From the IMG/VR virus record IMGVR_UViG_3300025430_001071, positions 1-46,420 of that record: a DNA stretch of 46,420 nucleotides, one strand, 5' to 3'. The notes under the pieces were generated by a model. The model searched no databases. It was not told where the DNA came from and was given only the letters and a program-made list of their open reading frames with translations. The translations under genes were made by a program, and so were the position numbers. Position 1 is the first letter of the stretch. The number at the start of each line of letters is the position of its first letter. This document shows, one piece after another, positions 38,920-46,420 of the stretch. Source of the stretch: a virus.

Positions 38920-39720
38920 ATGAAAAAAACACTTATAACACTAGCACTACTAGCAACATTTTCAGCATTTGGACAAAGTGCCCCTAGCACACCTATAGCG
39001 GCTACAGCACCAAGTCCAGCGCAGATGATTGCAGTAACAGATACTAACTTTTCAGCAGGCGTACAATCAGCTCTAAACGGAGCAAATACTAACATTGTAT
39101 ACCTACAGCAAAGTGGTAATACACCAACTGTAAACATCCTACAAGATGGTAACAGCAACCGAGCTGGAGCAAATGCCAGCGGTGTAATTAATCCTATGAT
39201 CCTACAAGGTGATAACCAAACATTGACTTTGATTCAACAAGGTGATGGTAACTTGGTAAACACACTACAACTAGTTACAACATCAGGTTCTAGCAACGTT
39301 ACTATTCAACAGTTAGGTCATCAAAATACTATCAACGCACTATGCGGTGGTGGTTCAGCTAACTGTAACAATGTCAATATCAACTGGGCATTGACTGGTA
39401 ACAGCAACACTATCAACTACACAGCTGGTGGCAATCAATTGACCAGCGGTATTAATGTTAACGGTAATGGTAACACATTTACTGATCAACAAAGTTCTGG
39501 TGTAACAGGCGCTGGTAGCCAACAGTTAATTACTGTAACTGGTAACAACAACAGTTTTAGTTTGTCACAGTCTAGCCTAATGCCTAGCAGTATGGTAGTA
39601 AACCAAAACGGTACGGGAACAGCATTTAATATTAGCCAAAGTGGTAGCTTCTCTAACGTAGCCAACGTTCAAAGCAGTGCTAACGGCGGTACTATTAATA
39701 TCACACAACGCAGCCACTAA
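38920..39720 (+). CDS. Curlin-repeat protein (CsgA/CsgB-like)
   Basis: A 266-residue exported protein (signal MKKTLITLALLATFSAFGQ). The mature part is built of repeats of the curlin type, e.g. SSNVTIQQLGHQNTIN and NIVYLQQSGNTPTVNILQDGN: Gln and Asn at fixed spacing with Gly turns (Q-x-G-x-x-N). At least six to eight units can be seen. Such repeats stack into an amyloid beta-solenoid. It carries two Cys in the middle (ALCGGGSANC). Placed directly after csgG with GGAG before its ATG, it is the likely secreted subunit. Confidence 0.85.
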   Translation: MKKTLITLALLATFSAFGQSAPSTPIAATAPSPAQMIAVTDTNFSAGVQSALNGANTNIVYLQQSGNTPTVNILQDGNSNRAGANASGVINPMILQGDNQTLTLIQQGDGNLVNTLQLVTTSGSSNVTIQQLGHQNTINALCGGGSANCNNVNINWALTGNSNTINYTAGGNQLTSGINVNGNGNTFTDQQSSGVTGAGSQQLITVTGNNNSFSLSQSSLMPSSMVVNQNGTGTAFNISQSGSFSNVANVQSSANGGTINITQRSH

Positions 39721-39731
39721 AAGGGGGCATT

Positions 39732-40925
39732 GTGAAGTTATGGCCTCTAATTTTTCTAGTGGCATTATCAGTAGCTCAGGCAGAGATTGGATCTGTAACT
39801 GAGCTAACTGGTAGCGCCACAATCAAGCGCGGTAGTAACACTGTCGCCATAGCCAAAGGCACCGCAATTGAAATTAATGACAAAGTCACGGCCCAAAACG
39901 GCGAAGTCAAAATAACCTTTAAAGATAATACCACAGTCAAAGTAACGGCCAGCAGTAGCATGGTGATAGATGACTTTGTGTACGATCCTAAAACACAGGG
40001 TGGCAAATTAGGCTTAAAAGCCACAGAAGGTACAGTACGCTATGTCAGCGGAAATATCGCACACAATAATCCCAACGCAGTAAACATCAAAACTCCCACA
40101 GCAGCCATTGCGGTACGTGGTACTGATTTTATCATGAGCAGTGATGAAACAGGTAAGAGCATGATAATTTTAATGCCATCATGTGAAGTAGAGCAAAATG
40201 TTAACCTAAAAGGTTTGACCTGTGGTAGTGGTAAAATTGATGTAAACAGTGGTGGGGAAATTATACACATGGATAAGCCATTTCAAGCCACAATGGTTGA
40301 AACAAATGGCACTGCGCCTAGTCCACCTGTAGTTGTTAATTTAAGCAATACCCCAATTGGCAATAACCTACATTTAAGTCCTCCCCAAACAATGAGTGGG
40401 CAGAGCATAGTCGCTGCCGCAAAAGCAGCCGCAGTCAAAACTGGTGATGCCAAAAAAGATGTTGCTAAAAAAGATGATACCGGTAAACAATCTAGCAGTG
40501 ATGCAGGTAATACGCCGCCTGCTGAAACACAAGCACAGGTAGTACAACAGCAACAGCAACGTCAACAACAGGCCGAAGCAGATCAACAGGCCGCGGCCCA
40601 AGCTGCCGCCTCTGCGTTACAACAAGCCGCAAAAGAACAAGCGGCTTTAGAAGCACAGGGCGTAACAGTTAATAGTACTCCTATTACTGATGCTAACGTG
40701 TTTGCTGTATTCCATAATAATGATCCCACACTAAATCAAATTGGCTGGGGCTATGCTAGTTTGAGTCCTAGTGGCAACAACTATGCCAATGTGTCGCTAC
40801 CCTTAAACAGTCAAGTACTTGTGGTAGTTACACAGGATCGTGTGACTGATGCTTATAACTTTGCTGGCGGCAACAACAAGCCACAGGGCAGTATCACTAT
40901 CACACAAACGTATAACACAAAATGA
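39732..40925 (+). CDS. Exported FecR-domain protein
   Basis: The 397-residue protein starts at GTG 39732 with a signal peptide (VKLWPLIFLVALSVAQA). Residues 18-180 form a FecR domain: TELTGSATIKRGSNTVAIAKG, NDKVTAQNGEVKITFKDNTT, and TPTAAIAVRGTDFIM. The middle is low complexity, Lys- then Gln/Ala-rich (coiled), and the C-terminus is a further beta-rich domain. FecR domains occur in signalling and in surface proteins that assemble with peptidoglycan or other partners. Standing between two curlin-repeat genes, it may help anchor or regulate fibre export. Coupled to the next gene by overlap. Confidence 0.8.
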   Translation: MKLWPLIFLVALSVAQAEIGSVTELTGSATIKRGSNTVAIAKGTAIEINDKVTAQNGEVKITFKDNTTVKVTASSSMVIDDFVYDPKTQGGKLGLKATEGTVRYVSGNIAHNNPNAVNIKTPTAAIAVRGTDFIMSSDETGKSMIILMPSCEVEQNVNLKGLTCGSGKIDVNSGGEIIHMDKPFQATMVETNGTAPSPPVVVNLSNTPIGNNLHLSPPQTMSGQSIVAAAKAAAVKTGDAKKDVAKKDDTGKQSSSDAGNTPPAETQAQVVQQQQQRQQQAEADQQAAAQAAASALQQAAKEQAALEAQGVTVNSTPITDANVFAVFHNNDPTLNQIGWGYASLSPSGNNYANVSLPLNSQVLVVVTQDRVTDAYNFAGGNNKPQGSITITQTYNTK

Positions 40926-43069
40926 AAAAGTTTTTATTCTGTTTGTTATTAATGATAACTTCAATGTTGGCAACGGCGCAGAACTTACCAGCTGGCTATA
41001 TTGGGGTATTGCCAAACGGCGCCGGCACTAACGGTTATCAAACATACACATACACCTTTACGCCTAATACATCTGGAGCTTGGTATATAGGGTTTGCATT
41101 TAGGCAAGATCCTGCTTATTGGAGTTTTGGTGCGGTCAGTGTAACAGCCGCTGGTTCGAGTACTAATTTAATACAAAATGGTAATATGCAGTATGGTGGG
41201 TCTACTACAGTAAACAATACCAACTATCAAGGACAAGTAACCACACCAGCAGACTGGGGGGTATGGTATCAAAATGGAACATATCCATCAGCCGCTGGAC
41301 AGTGGCAATGTTGTGGCGGACCTAGTGGTTCTAATGGCGGACAATGGTATGATGGTGCTGTGGGCAGTTATGATGGTATCTATCAAGCTATTAATGTAAC
41401 TGCCGGAGTTACATATACCGTTAGTTTCCAAGCATTGAGTACATCAGGTGCTGAAAATACTTCTAGTATAAGATTAGGCACTTATGCCGGGCAGTGTAAT
41501 TCTGGACAAAGTATCTTCACATGTACCCCACCTAGTTCATCGGGATTTAGCTCAATGTCAACTCCTTCTGATGGACAAGGAGTGGGTGGTGCTCCTCCTC
41601 CCTCTCCTCCGCCCCCAAGTAATGGCGGGGGAACAACCATTTCTGGTAACGGGTCGTCATCTGGATTGAGTGGTATTCAATTTGGCGCAAGTCAAGTGGC
41701 CGACACGCAATGGGATACTGGCAGTTGTTTGAGTTCTAACTCTTGTACTATATATAGTACTAGCCCAGGGATAACTTACGAAAGCGGCAGTCCTACTTAT
41801 ATCGGGTCAGGTCAATATATAGGATTCATACAAAATACAGGCAGTGATAGTTCTAGAAATCCTTGGACCATGATATTATATAATAGTGACGGTACTATTG
41901 CACAGACGTTAGGCACAGGACGTATTGTGGTAGAAGGCAGCGATAATACAGGGCGTAATTACTTTTTCTTTACCAACGATAATTATAATGGAACTCTACT
42001 AAGTGGCAATTTGGGATTGAGTGGGCAAGGTGTTACATTTTCAGGAACCCAAAATCCCACAATATCGCAGACAAATAGTTTTTCATCTAACTTTTCTTCA
42101 ACTCCATTGTCAGCAGGGCAAAGCGGAGGAGGAACTAATAATACTCCAACATTAGTGAGTTCAAGTACTACTAATCAAACTACTACATCATCCAGTACAG
42201 GCACTATAACTGGAGTAAATGATACCATACATTTGCCTAATATAGTGGTATCTGGAGTGAATACCAGCAATTATACATACTCTGTTGTAGGAGTTACTAC
42301 TCCCACAATAACTACAACTACGGTGACTCCTGTCACTACCAACACCTACAGTGATGGTAGCACCACAACTACCAACGGCACCCCTACATCAACACAGACT
42401 ACGACTTATACCTATAGTATAACGCCTGCTACTATCAATAATAGCATGACCAATCCCTATGCTGGTTCTACTACTAACGCTGTTTACATTAACCAAACTA
42501 GCGGAAGTTATAGCAACGTACTGACCGCTAGCCAATATGGACAGGGCAATTTAATCGAAATGTATGTTAACGGAGAAGGCAATAATCTAAACGCTGCACA
42601 AGGATACACCATCAATAGTTTGGGTGTTCCTAGCCAAAGCACAGCCAGCAATTCTAATACAGTAGGGATTACCATATTAGGAAATAATAATACAGTAACA
42701 ACACAGCAGATTGGCAATAATAATACTACCGTGGCCAGTATTACAGGTAATAGCAATCCTACAACTGTTGTACAAACAGGCAACAATAACCAAAGTTTTA
42801 ATCTAATCAATGGTGGCGGCAATGCGTTGACTGTAAGCCAAACTGGTAACAACAATGTAAGCAGTATAAATCTATATGGTGCTAGCAACGTGGCCAGTGT
42901 CACACAGAGCGGCTCTGCCCCAATGAGTTCATTGTTAAACCTAACCAATGCTGGTGGTGCTAATAATGTTAATGTGACGCAAACTGGTGCTACCAGTCAA
43001 AGTTACATACTACAACAAACTTGCTCAAACCCTGCTGGATGTAGCGTGTCAATACACCAAGGTAATTGA
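40922..43069 (+). CDS. Large exported adhesin-like protein with C-terminal curlin repeats
   Basis: The 715-residue protein has a signal peptide (MKKFLFCLLLMITSMLATAQ). Residues 20-200 form a beta-sandwich-like domain with LIQNGNMQYGG and YDGIYQAINVTAGVTYTVSF, the pattern of carbohydrate-binding or DUF642-like modules. A PPPSPPPP linker, a second beta domain and a Thr/Ser-rich stalk follow. The last 190 residues are curlin-like repeats (ITILGNNNTVTTQQIGNNN, TTVVQTGNNNQSFNL, LTVSQTGNNNVSSIN). The design suggests a fibre-tip or adhesive subunit exported through CsgG and joined to the amyloid by its C-terminal repeats. ATGA overlap with the FecR gene. Confidence 0.82.
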   Translation: MKKFLFCLLLMITSMLATAQNLPAGYIGVLPNGAGTNGYQTYTYTFTPNTSGAWYIGFAFRQDPAYWSFGAVSVTAAGSSTNLIQNGNMQYGGSTTVNNTNYQGQVTTPADWGVWYQNGTYPSAAGQWQCCGGPSGSNGGQWYDGAVGSYDGIYQAINVTAGVTYTVSFQALSTSGAENTSSIRLGTYAGQCNSGQSIFTCTPPSSSGFSSMSTPSDGQGVGGAPPPSPPPPSNGGGTTISGNGSSSGLSGIQFGASQVADTQWDTGSCLSSNSCTIYSTSPGITYESGSPTYIGSGQYIGFIQNTGSDSSRNPWTMILYNSDGTIAQTLGTGRIVVEGSDNTGRNYFFFTNDNYNGTLLSGNLGLSGQGVTFSGTQNPTISQTNSFSSNFSSTPLSAGQSGGGTNNTPTLVSSSTTNQTTTSSSTGTITGVNDTIHLPNIVVSGVNTSNYTYSVVGVTTPTITTTTVTPVTTNTYSDGSTTTTNGTPTSTQTTTYTYSITPATINNSMTNPYAGSTTNAVYINQTSGSYSNVLTASQYGQGNLIEMYVNGEGNNLNAAQGYTINSLGVPSQSTASNSNTVGITILGNNNTVTTQQIGNNNTTVASITGNSNPTTVVQTGNNNQSFNLINGGGNALTVSQTGNNNVSSINLYGASNVASVTQSGSAPMSSLLNLTNAGGANNVNVTQTGATSQSYILQQTCSNPAGCSVSIHQGN

Positions 43070-43105
43070 TTTGTAATCTGTTTAGTTTATAATATAGTAT
43101 AAATA
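43066..43105 (+). promoter_or_regulatory. Host-type promoter followed by TATAAATA late element
   Basis: TTGATT (43066-43071), 16-base spacer, TATAAT (43088-43093), then exact TATAAATA at 43098-43105, 26 bases before the GTG start of the RimK-like gene. A dual early/late arrangement. Confidence 0.65.
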
Positions 43106-43130
43106 TACGCACATAACCTAGGGGTCTTCC

Positions 43131-44014
43131 GTGAGTGTCATCATTATTACCAAACAAGCAGAAACTGATTACGAAACCAGCCGATTGCTAGAAAGTTTCG
43201 CCGCTAAGAGCATAGCGGTAAGAGTCTGTCACCCCGATGACTTTGACATCGTTGTAGATCGTGATATCCGTAAGGGCATCAAAACAAGGGCGAAGATGTT
43301 GAACTGCCCAAATTGGTATTGGTTAGATTGGGTGCTGGCATATTGCCGTTCCAATTGGCTGTACTTAGGCATTTTGAACAAGCAGGTGTAATTGTAATCA
43401 ACGGTAGCGCACCAATTGAAACTGCCAAAAACAAAATGATGACTAGCCAAATACTGAGTCGTGAAGGGATACCGATTCCCAAGACCATGATGGTACGTTT
43501 TCCCATACAGGAAAAACTTATTGCGGAAAATATTGGATATCCCTGTGTGGTTAAAGTAGTTACTGGCAGTTATGGTGCTGGTGTATATCTATGCGAAAAG
43601 AAGAAAGATTATAAGAAATTAGTGGAATTTATTGAGAGTTTAGGCAATAAAAAGACTCTTTTAGTCCAAGAATATCTAGGTGATCAGCCAGGGGAAGATC
43701 TACGTGTGCTAGTAATAGGCGGTAAGGTTGCAGGTGCTATGAAACGTACTGCTCCTGAGGGAGATTTCCGTGCCAACATCACTAATGGTGGTACTGGTCA
43801 AGGTTTTGAAGTTAGTCCTGAAATTGATTACATTGCCCGTGAAACTGCTCGTGCTTTGGGTTTAACCATAGCAGGTATTGACCTGTTGTTTGACAAACGT
43901 GGATTCCGTGTATGTGAGGCTAACAGTAATCCAGGGTTCAGCGGTTTTGAAAAATACTGCGGAGTTGATGTTGCCGATTTGATTACAGAATATATCAAAT
44001 ACAAAGTTCAATAA
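43131..44014 (+). pseudogene. RimK-like ATP-grasp ligase, interrupted by a frameshift
   Basis: Two frames together make one RimK-like protein. The first, from GTG 43131, reads MSVIIITKQAETDYETSRLL up to IRKGIK at 43283. The homologous sequence then continues in another frame as NKGEDVELPKLVLVRLGAGI, through NKMMTSQILSREGIPIPKTM, VVKVVTGSYGAGVYL (ATP-grasp loop), LVQEYLG, GDFRANITNGG and FRVCEANSNPGFSGFEK (metal-binding E-x-N) to 44014. The break is at an AAAA run at 43281-43284: one more A would restore a single frame of about 294 residues. RimK-type enzymes add glutamate to ribosomal protein S6 or make similar amide bonds. A real knockout, a programmed shift and a sequencing error are all possible; everything else is intact. 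Confidence 0.85.
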
Positions 44015-44668
44015 TTATTTTGCCATTAAATGGTCAACAAAATCTAATAGTAATAGATGATGTAGACCGTTATGCCACTTGCTACTGATATATTTGCGTG
44101 GTTTCTGATACCAATGTTTTGTACTTTCCAAATGGCATCCAATTAATCCAATCCTATTTTGAATGATAGCCATGGGCTGATTGTTTGCGTAGGTAGCTAT
44201 CGTAGTAAACTTACTATCATCACCAACAAACGTACAACCATCGTAAAAGAAAGCTTCTTGATCAGTGCCCATCCATGTCACTGGAGCCACAGTACTGTAG
44301 GGCCTACGTATATCAGCTGTGGGTTGTTTAATGTACTGTACAGCGTCTACTCCATCTAAAATATCAAAATAGTAGGATCCAGCCCAGTATGCTCCCATAC
44401 ATACACCCAAATAGCGACCACCTTGTTCAACATAATCAGCCACTGCTTGCTGAGCACGACGCCTAAAAAATCTATTATAAGATTCTGTAGAATCCCCTAT
44501 ACCTCCAGGAAATGCCACAATATCAAATGGTTGTAATTTGTCAATGGAACATTCTGCTTCTGTAAATAAAGTTATGTTATACTTAGGGGAGAGTGCTTGA
44601 ATCATGCCATCACAGCAATCCTTACTACATTCAGGATGATGAATGAATAAAGCTATAGAGGGTTTCAT
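44015..44668 (-). CDS. Class I glutamine amidotransferase-like protein (BPL-N type)
   Basis: The 217-residue protein shows IVAFPGGIGDSTES and GGRYLGVCMGAYWAGSYYF, the nucleophile elbow G-V-C-M-G (C90) of the GATase1/DJ-1-like fold, and GCHLESTKHW near the C-terminus, where a catalytic His and Glu fit. It resembles the N-terminal domain of fungal biotin-protein ligase and related stand-alone proteins; true glutaminase activity is not certain. It converges with the RimK-like gene, stop to stop, and could share a substrate with it. Confidence 0.78.
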   Translation of the reverse strand: MKPSIALFIHHPECSKDCCDGMIQALSPKYNITLFTEAECSIDKLQPFDIVAFPGGIGDSTESYNRFFRRRAQQAVADYVEQGGRYLGVCMGAYWAGSYYFDILDGVDAVQYIKQPTADIRRPYSTVAPVTWMGTDQEAFFYDGCTFVGDDSKFTTIATYANNQPMAIIQNRIGLIGCHLESTKHWYQKPRKYISSKWHNGLHHLLLLDFVDHLMAK

Positions 44669-44693
44669 CGTTAATATTTATAGGTATAAACCG

Positions 44694-44721
44694 TTGACAT
44701 TTGATTTCTAGAGTATATAAT
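44694..44721 (+). promoter_or_regulatory. Host-type promoter, TTGACA-16-TATAAT
   Basis: TTGACA (44694-44699), 16-base spacer, TATAAT (44716-44721), only 8 bases before the nuclease ATG at 44729, so the mRNA is nearly leaderless, as with the exonuclease at 7414. Confidence 0.8.
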
Positions 44722-44728
44722 ATAAAAC

Positions 44729-45409
44729 ATGAGTACACAATTACACAGCGCATTTGAGTCTATTTTAAAAATGCCTTATTTTAAAAATGAATCCCACAAA
44801 AGCGGCGGAGCAACTTTTGGTCACGAAGAAGCAGTTGCTGAAAAAATTAAAGGTGCTGGATTTGCAGAAGTTCAAAAATCTGCTTATCCAAATCTAAAAA
44901 AAGGCCTTTTGGTTAAATGGGCAGAAACAGGTAACGATACTGAATTAAAAAAAGCCACTGCTGGAATGCCTAATGGAACTTATATACTACAACCTGCCGG
45001 CAGTCAAAGTTTTCCAGATATTTTGATAAAAGATTTTGACGGAAGGTTTATTGCCAGTGAATGTAAAAGCGGGCAAAAATCATCGGCTCCTATGTGGAAT
45101 GATAATACTCCCAAACCAAATACCATTTATATTTTGTCTTCGGGTAGCAATAATGCCACAACTATATTTCAAGGTAAAGATGTTATCAGTGAAGAAGAAC
45201 AAAAATTAATGGATGAACAGGAAGCAGCCATTGCCAAAGTTGTCAAAGAATATAATGATAAAATGAAAGCTATTGATAAATTTGGACGTGGGTGGGTTCA
45301 AAAATCTCGCAAACAGCATTTCCAAGGCGGCAAAAAAGAAATGACTGATTATTTCTCCCATCCAAATCGTAGACAATGCGAGGAAAATGTGCTACAATAT
45401 GTATTATGA
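44729..45409 (+). CDS. PD-(D/E)XK nuclease, probable restriction endonuclease
   Basis: The 226-residue protein contains FPDILIKDFDGRFIASECKSG: P96-D97 and E111-x-K113 form the PD...ExK metal site, followed by TIYILSSGSNNATTIFQG and a conserved-looking basic C-terminus (NRRQCEENVLQ). The next gene, a DNA methyltransferase, overlaps it by ATGA. Nuclease and methyltransferase as one coupled pair is the layout of a type II restriction-modification system. Recognition site unknown. An alternative is a stand-alone nuclease for host DNA breakdown, with the methyltransferase protecting phage DNA. Confidence 0.75.
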   Translation: MSTQLHSAFESILKMPYFKNESHKSGGATFGHEEAVAEKIKGAGFAEVQKSAYPNLKKGLLVKWAETGNDTELKKATAGMPNGTYILQPAGSQSFPDILIKDFDGRFIASECKSGQKSSAPMWNDNTPKPNTIYILSSGSNNATTIFQGKDVISEEEQKLMDEQEAAIAKVVKEYNDKMKAIDKFGRGWVQKSRKQHFQGGKKEMTDYFSHPNRRQCEENVLQYVL

Positions 45410-46356
45410 CAACAAAACCACTAAAGCCAATCAATGCTCATCTAAGTTCTGTGACACTACAGGATTTGGAAAATCACAAACAGATTACAACTAAACAACT
45501 ACAACGTGATCTTGAAAATTTAAACAAGTTTGATGCCACAACCAATAAGAATAACTTTGCTGGCAATCCATTCCTATATCACTATCAATTTAAAAATCTA
45601 TTAAAATGTCGTAGACAGGATGGCAAAACTATCTATGATATCTATAATGACAGTGCAGCGTGGGCCAAACTGATAGACAACACACGCCAACGCAATCGTG
45701 GCGGACGTACAGCCGCTGGCAATATATTTGAATGTTTTAGAATCAATTTGGGTAGTGTGGTCATGTTCAAAAGCACCACATCAAAGTATCTCTACAAGAA
45801 GTACAAGGCCAAGAATGTGTTAGATCCCACAGCTGGTTGGGGTGGTAGAATGTTGGGTGCTTGGAGTCTGGGTATCAACTATACAGGCATAGATACCAAC
45901 GTGGAAATGAAGCAGGCATACACTGACATGATTGCTTTCTTGGAAGAAGAAACAGGATTTAACAATGAAGTGTTTGAAGTTGTCAATAAACCAAAATTAA
46001 ACATGATTTGGGATTCTTGTCTAAATGTAGACTTCAGTAAGATTGAATATGACTTTGTGCTGACTAGCCCTCCGTATATTAATTTAGAAGTATACGAACA
46101 CATGAAAGAATGGGATAGTGATCGAGCATTTTACGAAACATTCTTTATTCCGTTATGGCAAAAGTGTGTGGACCATATACAGCCAGGCGGGCATGTTTGT
46201 TTTAATATTAGCCCAAAAATGTATGCTGATGCTTTGAAGCATGGATTACAACCCTGTGATGATGAAGAGGATCTGCTACAACAAATGGGACAAAAAGCCA
46301 ATGCCTTGAAGAAAGGCAAAAAGAAACAAGATAAAATTTATATCTGGAAATGCTAA
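45406..46356 (+). CDS. DNA methyltransferase (N4-cytosine/N6-adenine type)
   Basis: A 316-residue enzyme with DPTAGWGGRMLGA (residues 140-152, motif I, SAM-binding) followed later by FVLTSPPYINLEVY (TSPPY, 220-224, motif IV catalytic), then GGHVCFNISP (motif VI-like). The order I then IV and the TSPPY form fit amino-methyltransferases acting on exocyclic amines of C or A. The N-terminal 130 residues may include target recognition. The ATG at 45406 overlaps the nuclease stop. It would protect phage DNA from the partner nuclease or from host enzymes. Confidence 0.85.
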   Translation: MTTKPLKPINAHLSSVTLQDLENHKQITTKQLQRDLENLNKFDATTNKNNFAGNPFLYHYQFKNLLKCRRQDGKTIYDIYNDSAAWAKLIDNTRQRNRGGRTAAGNIFECFRINLGSVVMFKSTTSKYLYKKYKAKNVLDPTAGWGGRMLGAWSLGINYTGIDTNVEMKQAYTDMIAFLEEETGFNNEVFEVVNKPKLNMIWDSCLNVDFSKIEYDFVLTSPPYINLEVYEHMKEWDSDRAFYETFFIPLWQKCVDHIQPGGHVCFNISPKMYADALKHGLQPCDDEEDLLQQMGQKANALKKGKKKQDKIYIWKC

Positions 46357-46361
46357 AACTA

Positions 46362-46369
46362 GATAAATA
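46362..46369 (+). promoter_or_regulatory. T4-type late promoter motif GATAAATA at the right edge
   Basis: GATAAATA six bases after the methyltransferase stop, presumably for a gene beyond the window. A GTG at 46372 opens a frame to the window edge (RAQNRVSLEPVTSTG), but it is too short to judge. Confidence 0.5.
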
Positions 46370-46420
46370 AAGTGCGGGCACAAAATAGGGTGTCGCTAGA
46401 ACCCGTAACTAGCACTGGAC

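Noticed and set aside
42508-42948. 146-codon minus-strand frame under the curlin repeats
   Set aside because: It is the antisense of a repetitive Asn/Gly/Thr-rich gene, which keeps the opposite strand open; no ribosome site.
41640-43060. CRISPR-like or DNA tandem repeat in the Asn/Thr-rich region
   Set aside because: The repetition is at the protein level with varied codons and no fixed-length DNA repeat and spacer; no CRISPR array is present in the window.
1-46420. Bacterial chromosome segment or integrated prophage
   Set aside because: Porin, ahp, clp, hem and csg genes are bacterial in type, but they are interleaved at close spacing with T4-like phage genes and late-promoter motifs, and no attachment site, integrase or housekeeping operon is seen. 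A chimeric assembly cannot be excluded without reads.

Overview
The window reads as a piece of a large tailed-phage genome of the T4-like (myovirus) type, probably infecting a Gram-negative, possibly betaproteobacterial, host. Phage signals are tightly packed genes with ATGA overlaps, many small conserved phage proteins, a tail-spike-like protein with an Mtd-type N-terminus, a class Ia nrdA/nrdB/glutaredoxin set, an Hsp20 gene, a DexA-like exonuclease, a GIY-YIG homing endonuclease and repeated ATAAATA motifs placed like T4 late promoters. Host-type -35/-10 promoters (TTGACA, 16-17 bp, TATAAT) precede other genes. No terminase, portal or capsid gene is present, so the phage assignment is strong but indirect. 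The host guess rests on a betaproteobacterial-type porin.

Layout. 1-7.4 kb: gene ends at the left edge, a HAD phosphatase/metallopeptidase fusion, a short minus-strand block (acetyltransferase and tiny genes), then a run of unrecognised virion- or scaffold-like genes. 7.4-11.4 kb: a PD-(D/E)XK exonuclease, a minus-strand 2OG oxygenase-like gene and the tail spike. 11.4-17.7 kb: nrdA, nrdB, a methyltransferase, glutaredoxin and small phage proteins. 17.7-19.7 kb: two exported proteins behind a structured leader and two 2OG oxygenases. 19.7-21.4 kb: a 23-residue basic peptide, a homing endonuclease, a circularly permuted tmRNA gene and a small metallopeptidase. 21.5-24 kb: ahpC, ahpD and a porin. 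24-28.4 kb: a membrane/coiled-coil protein, clpX, ribosomal protein bS21, a DexA-like exonuclease and small proteins. 28.4-30.1 kb (minus): 5-aminolevulinate synthase and a DUF454 membrane protein. 30.1-33.3 kb: a phosphoesterase and a tandem family of small paralogues. 33.4-35.4 kb: hsp20, clpS, heme oxygenase and a ferredoxin-dependent bilin reductase. 35.4-37.2 kb: two phage proteins. 37.3-43.1 kb: a curli-type cluster (csgF, csgG with an SH3-like tail, two curlin-repeat proteins, a FecR-domain protein). 43.1-46.4 kb: a frameshifted RimK-like ligase, a GATase-like protein and a restriction-modification-like pair.

Three functional modules stand out. (1) Translation and protein quality control: a two-piece tmRNA with tag ANDDTFLLAANA, ClpX retaining its ClpP-docking IGF loop, the ClpS adaptor, bS21 and Hsp20. 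Together they could redirect host ribosome rescue and ClpP proteolysis. (2) Heme to bilin: ALA synthase feeds heme synthesis, heme oxygenase opens heme to biliverdin, and a PcyA/PebS/PcyX-family reductase makes a phycobilin. (3) Cell surface and stress: curli secretion parts with amyloid-like substrates, a porin, outer-membrane glycine-zipper protein and AhpC/AhpD peroxide defence.

Many small proteins could only be described, not assigned. All family calls come from reading motifs by eye, with no database search.
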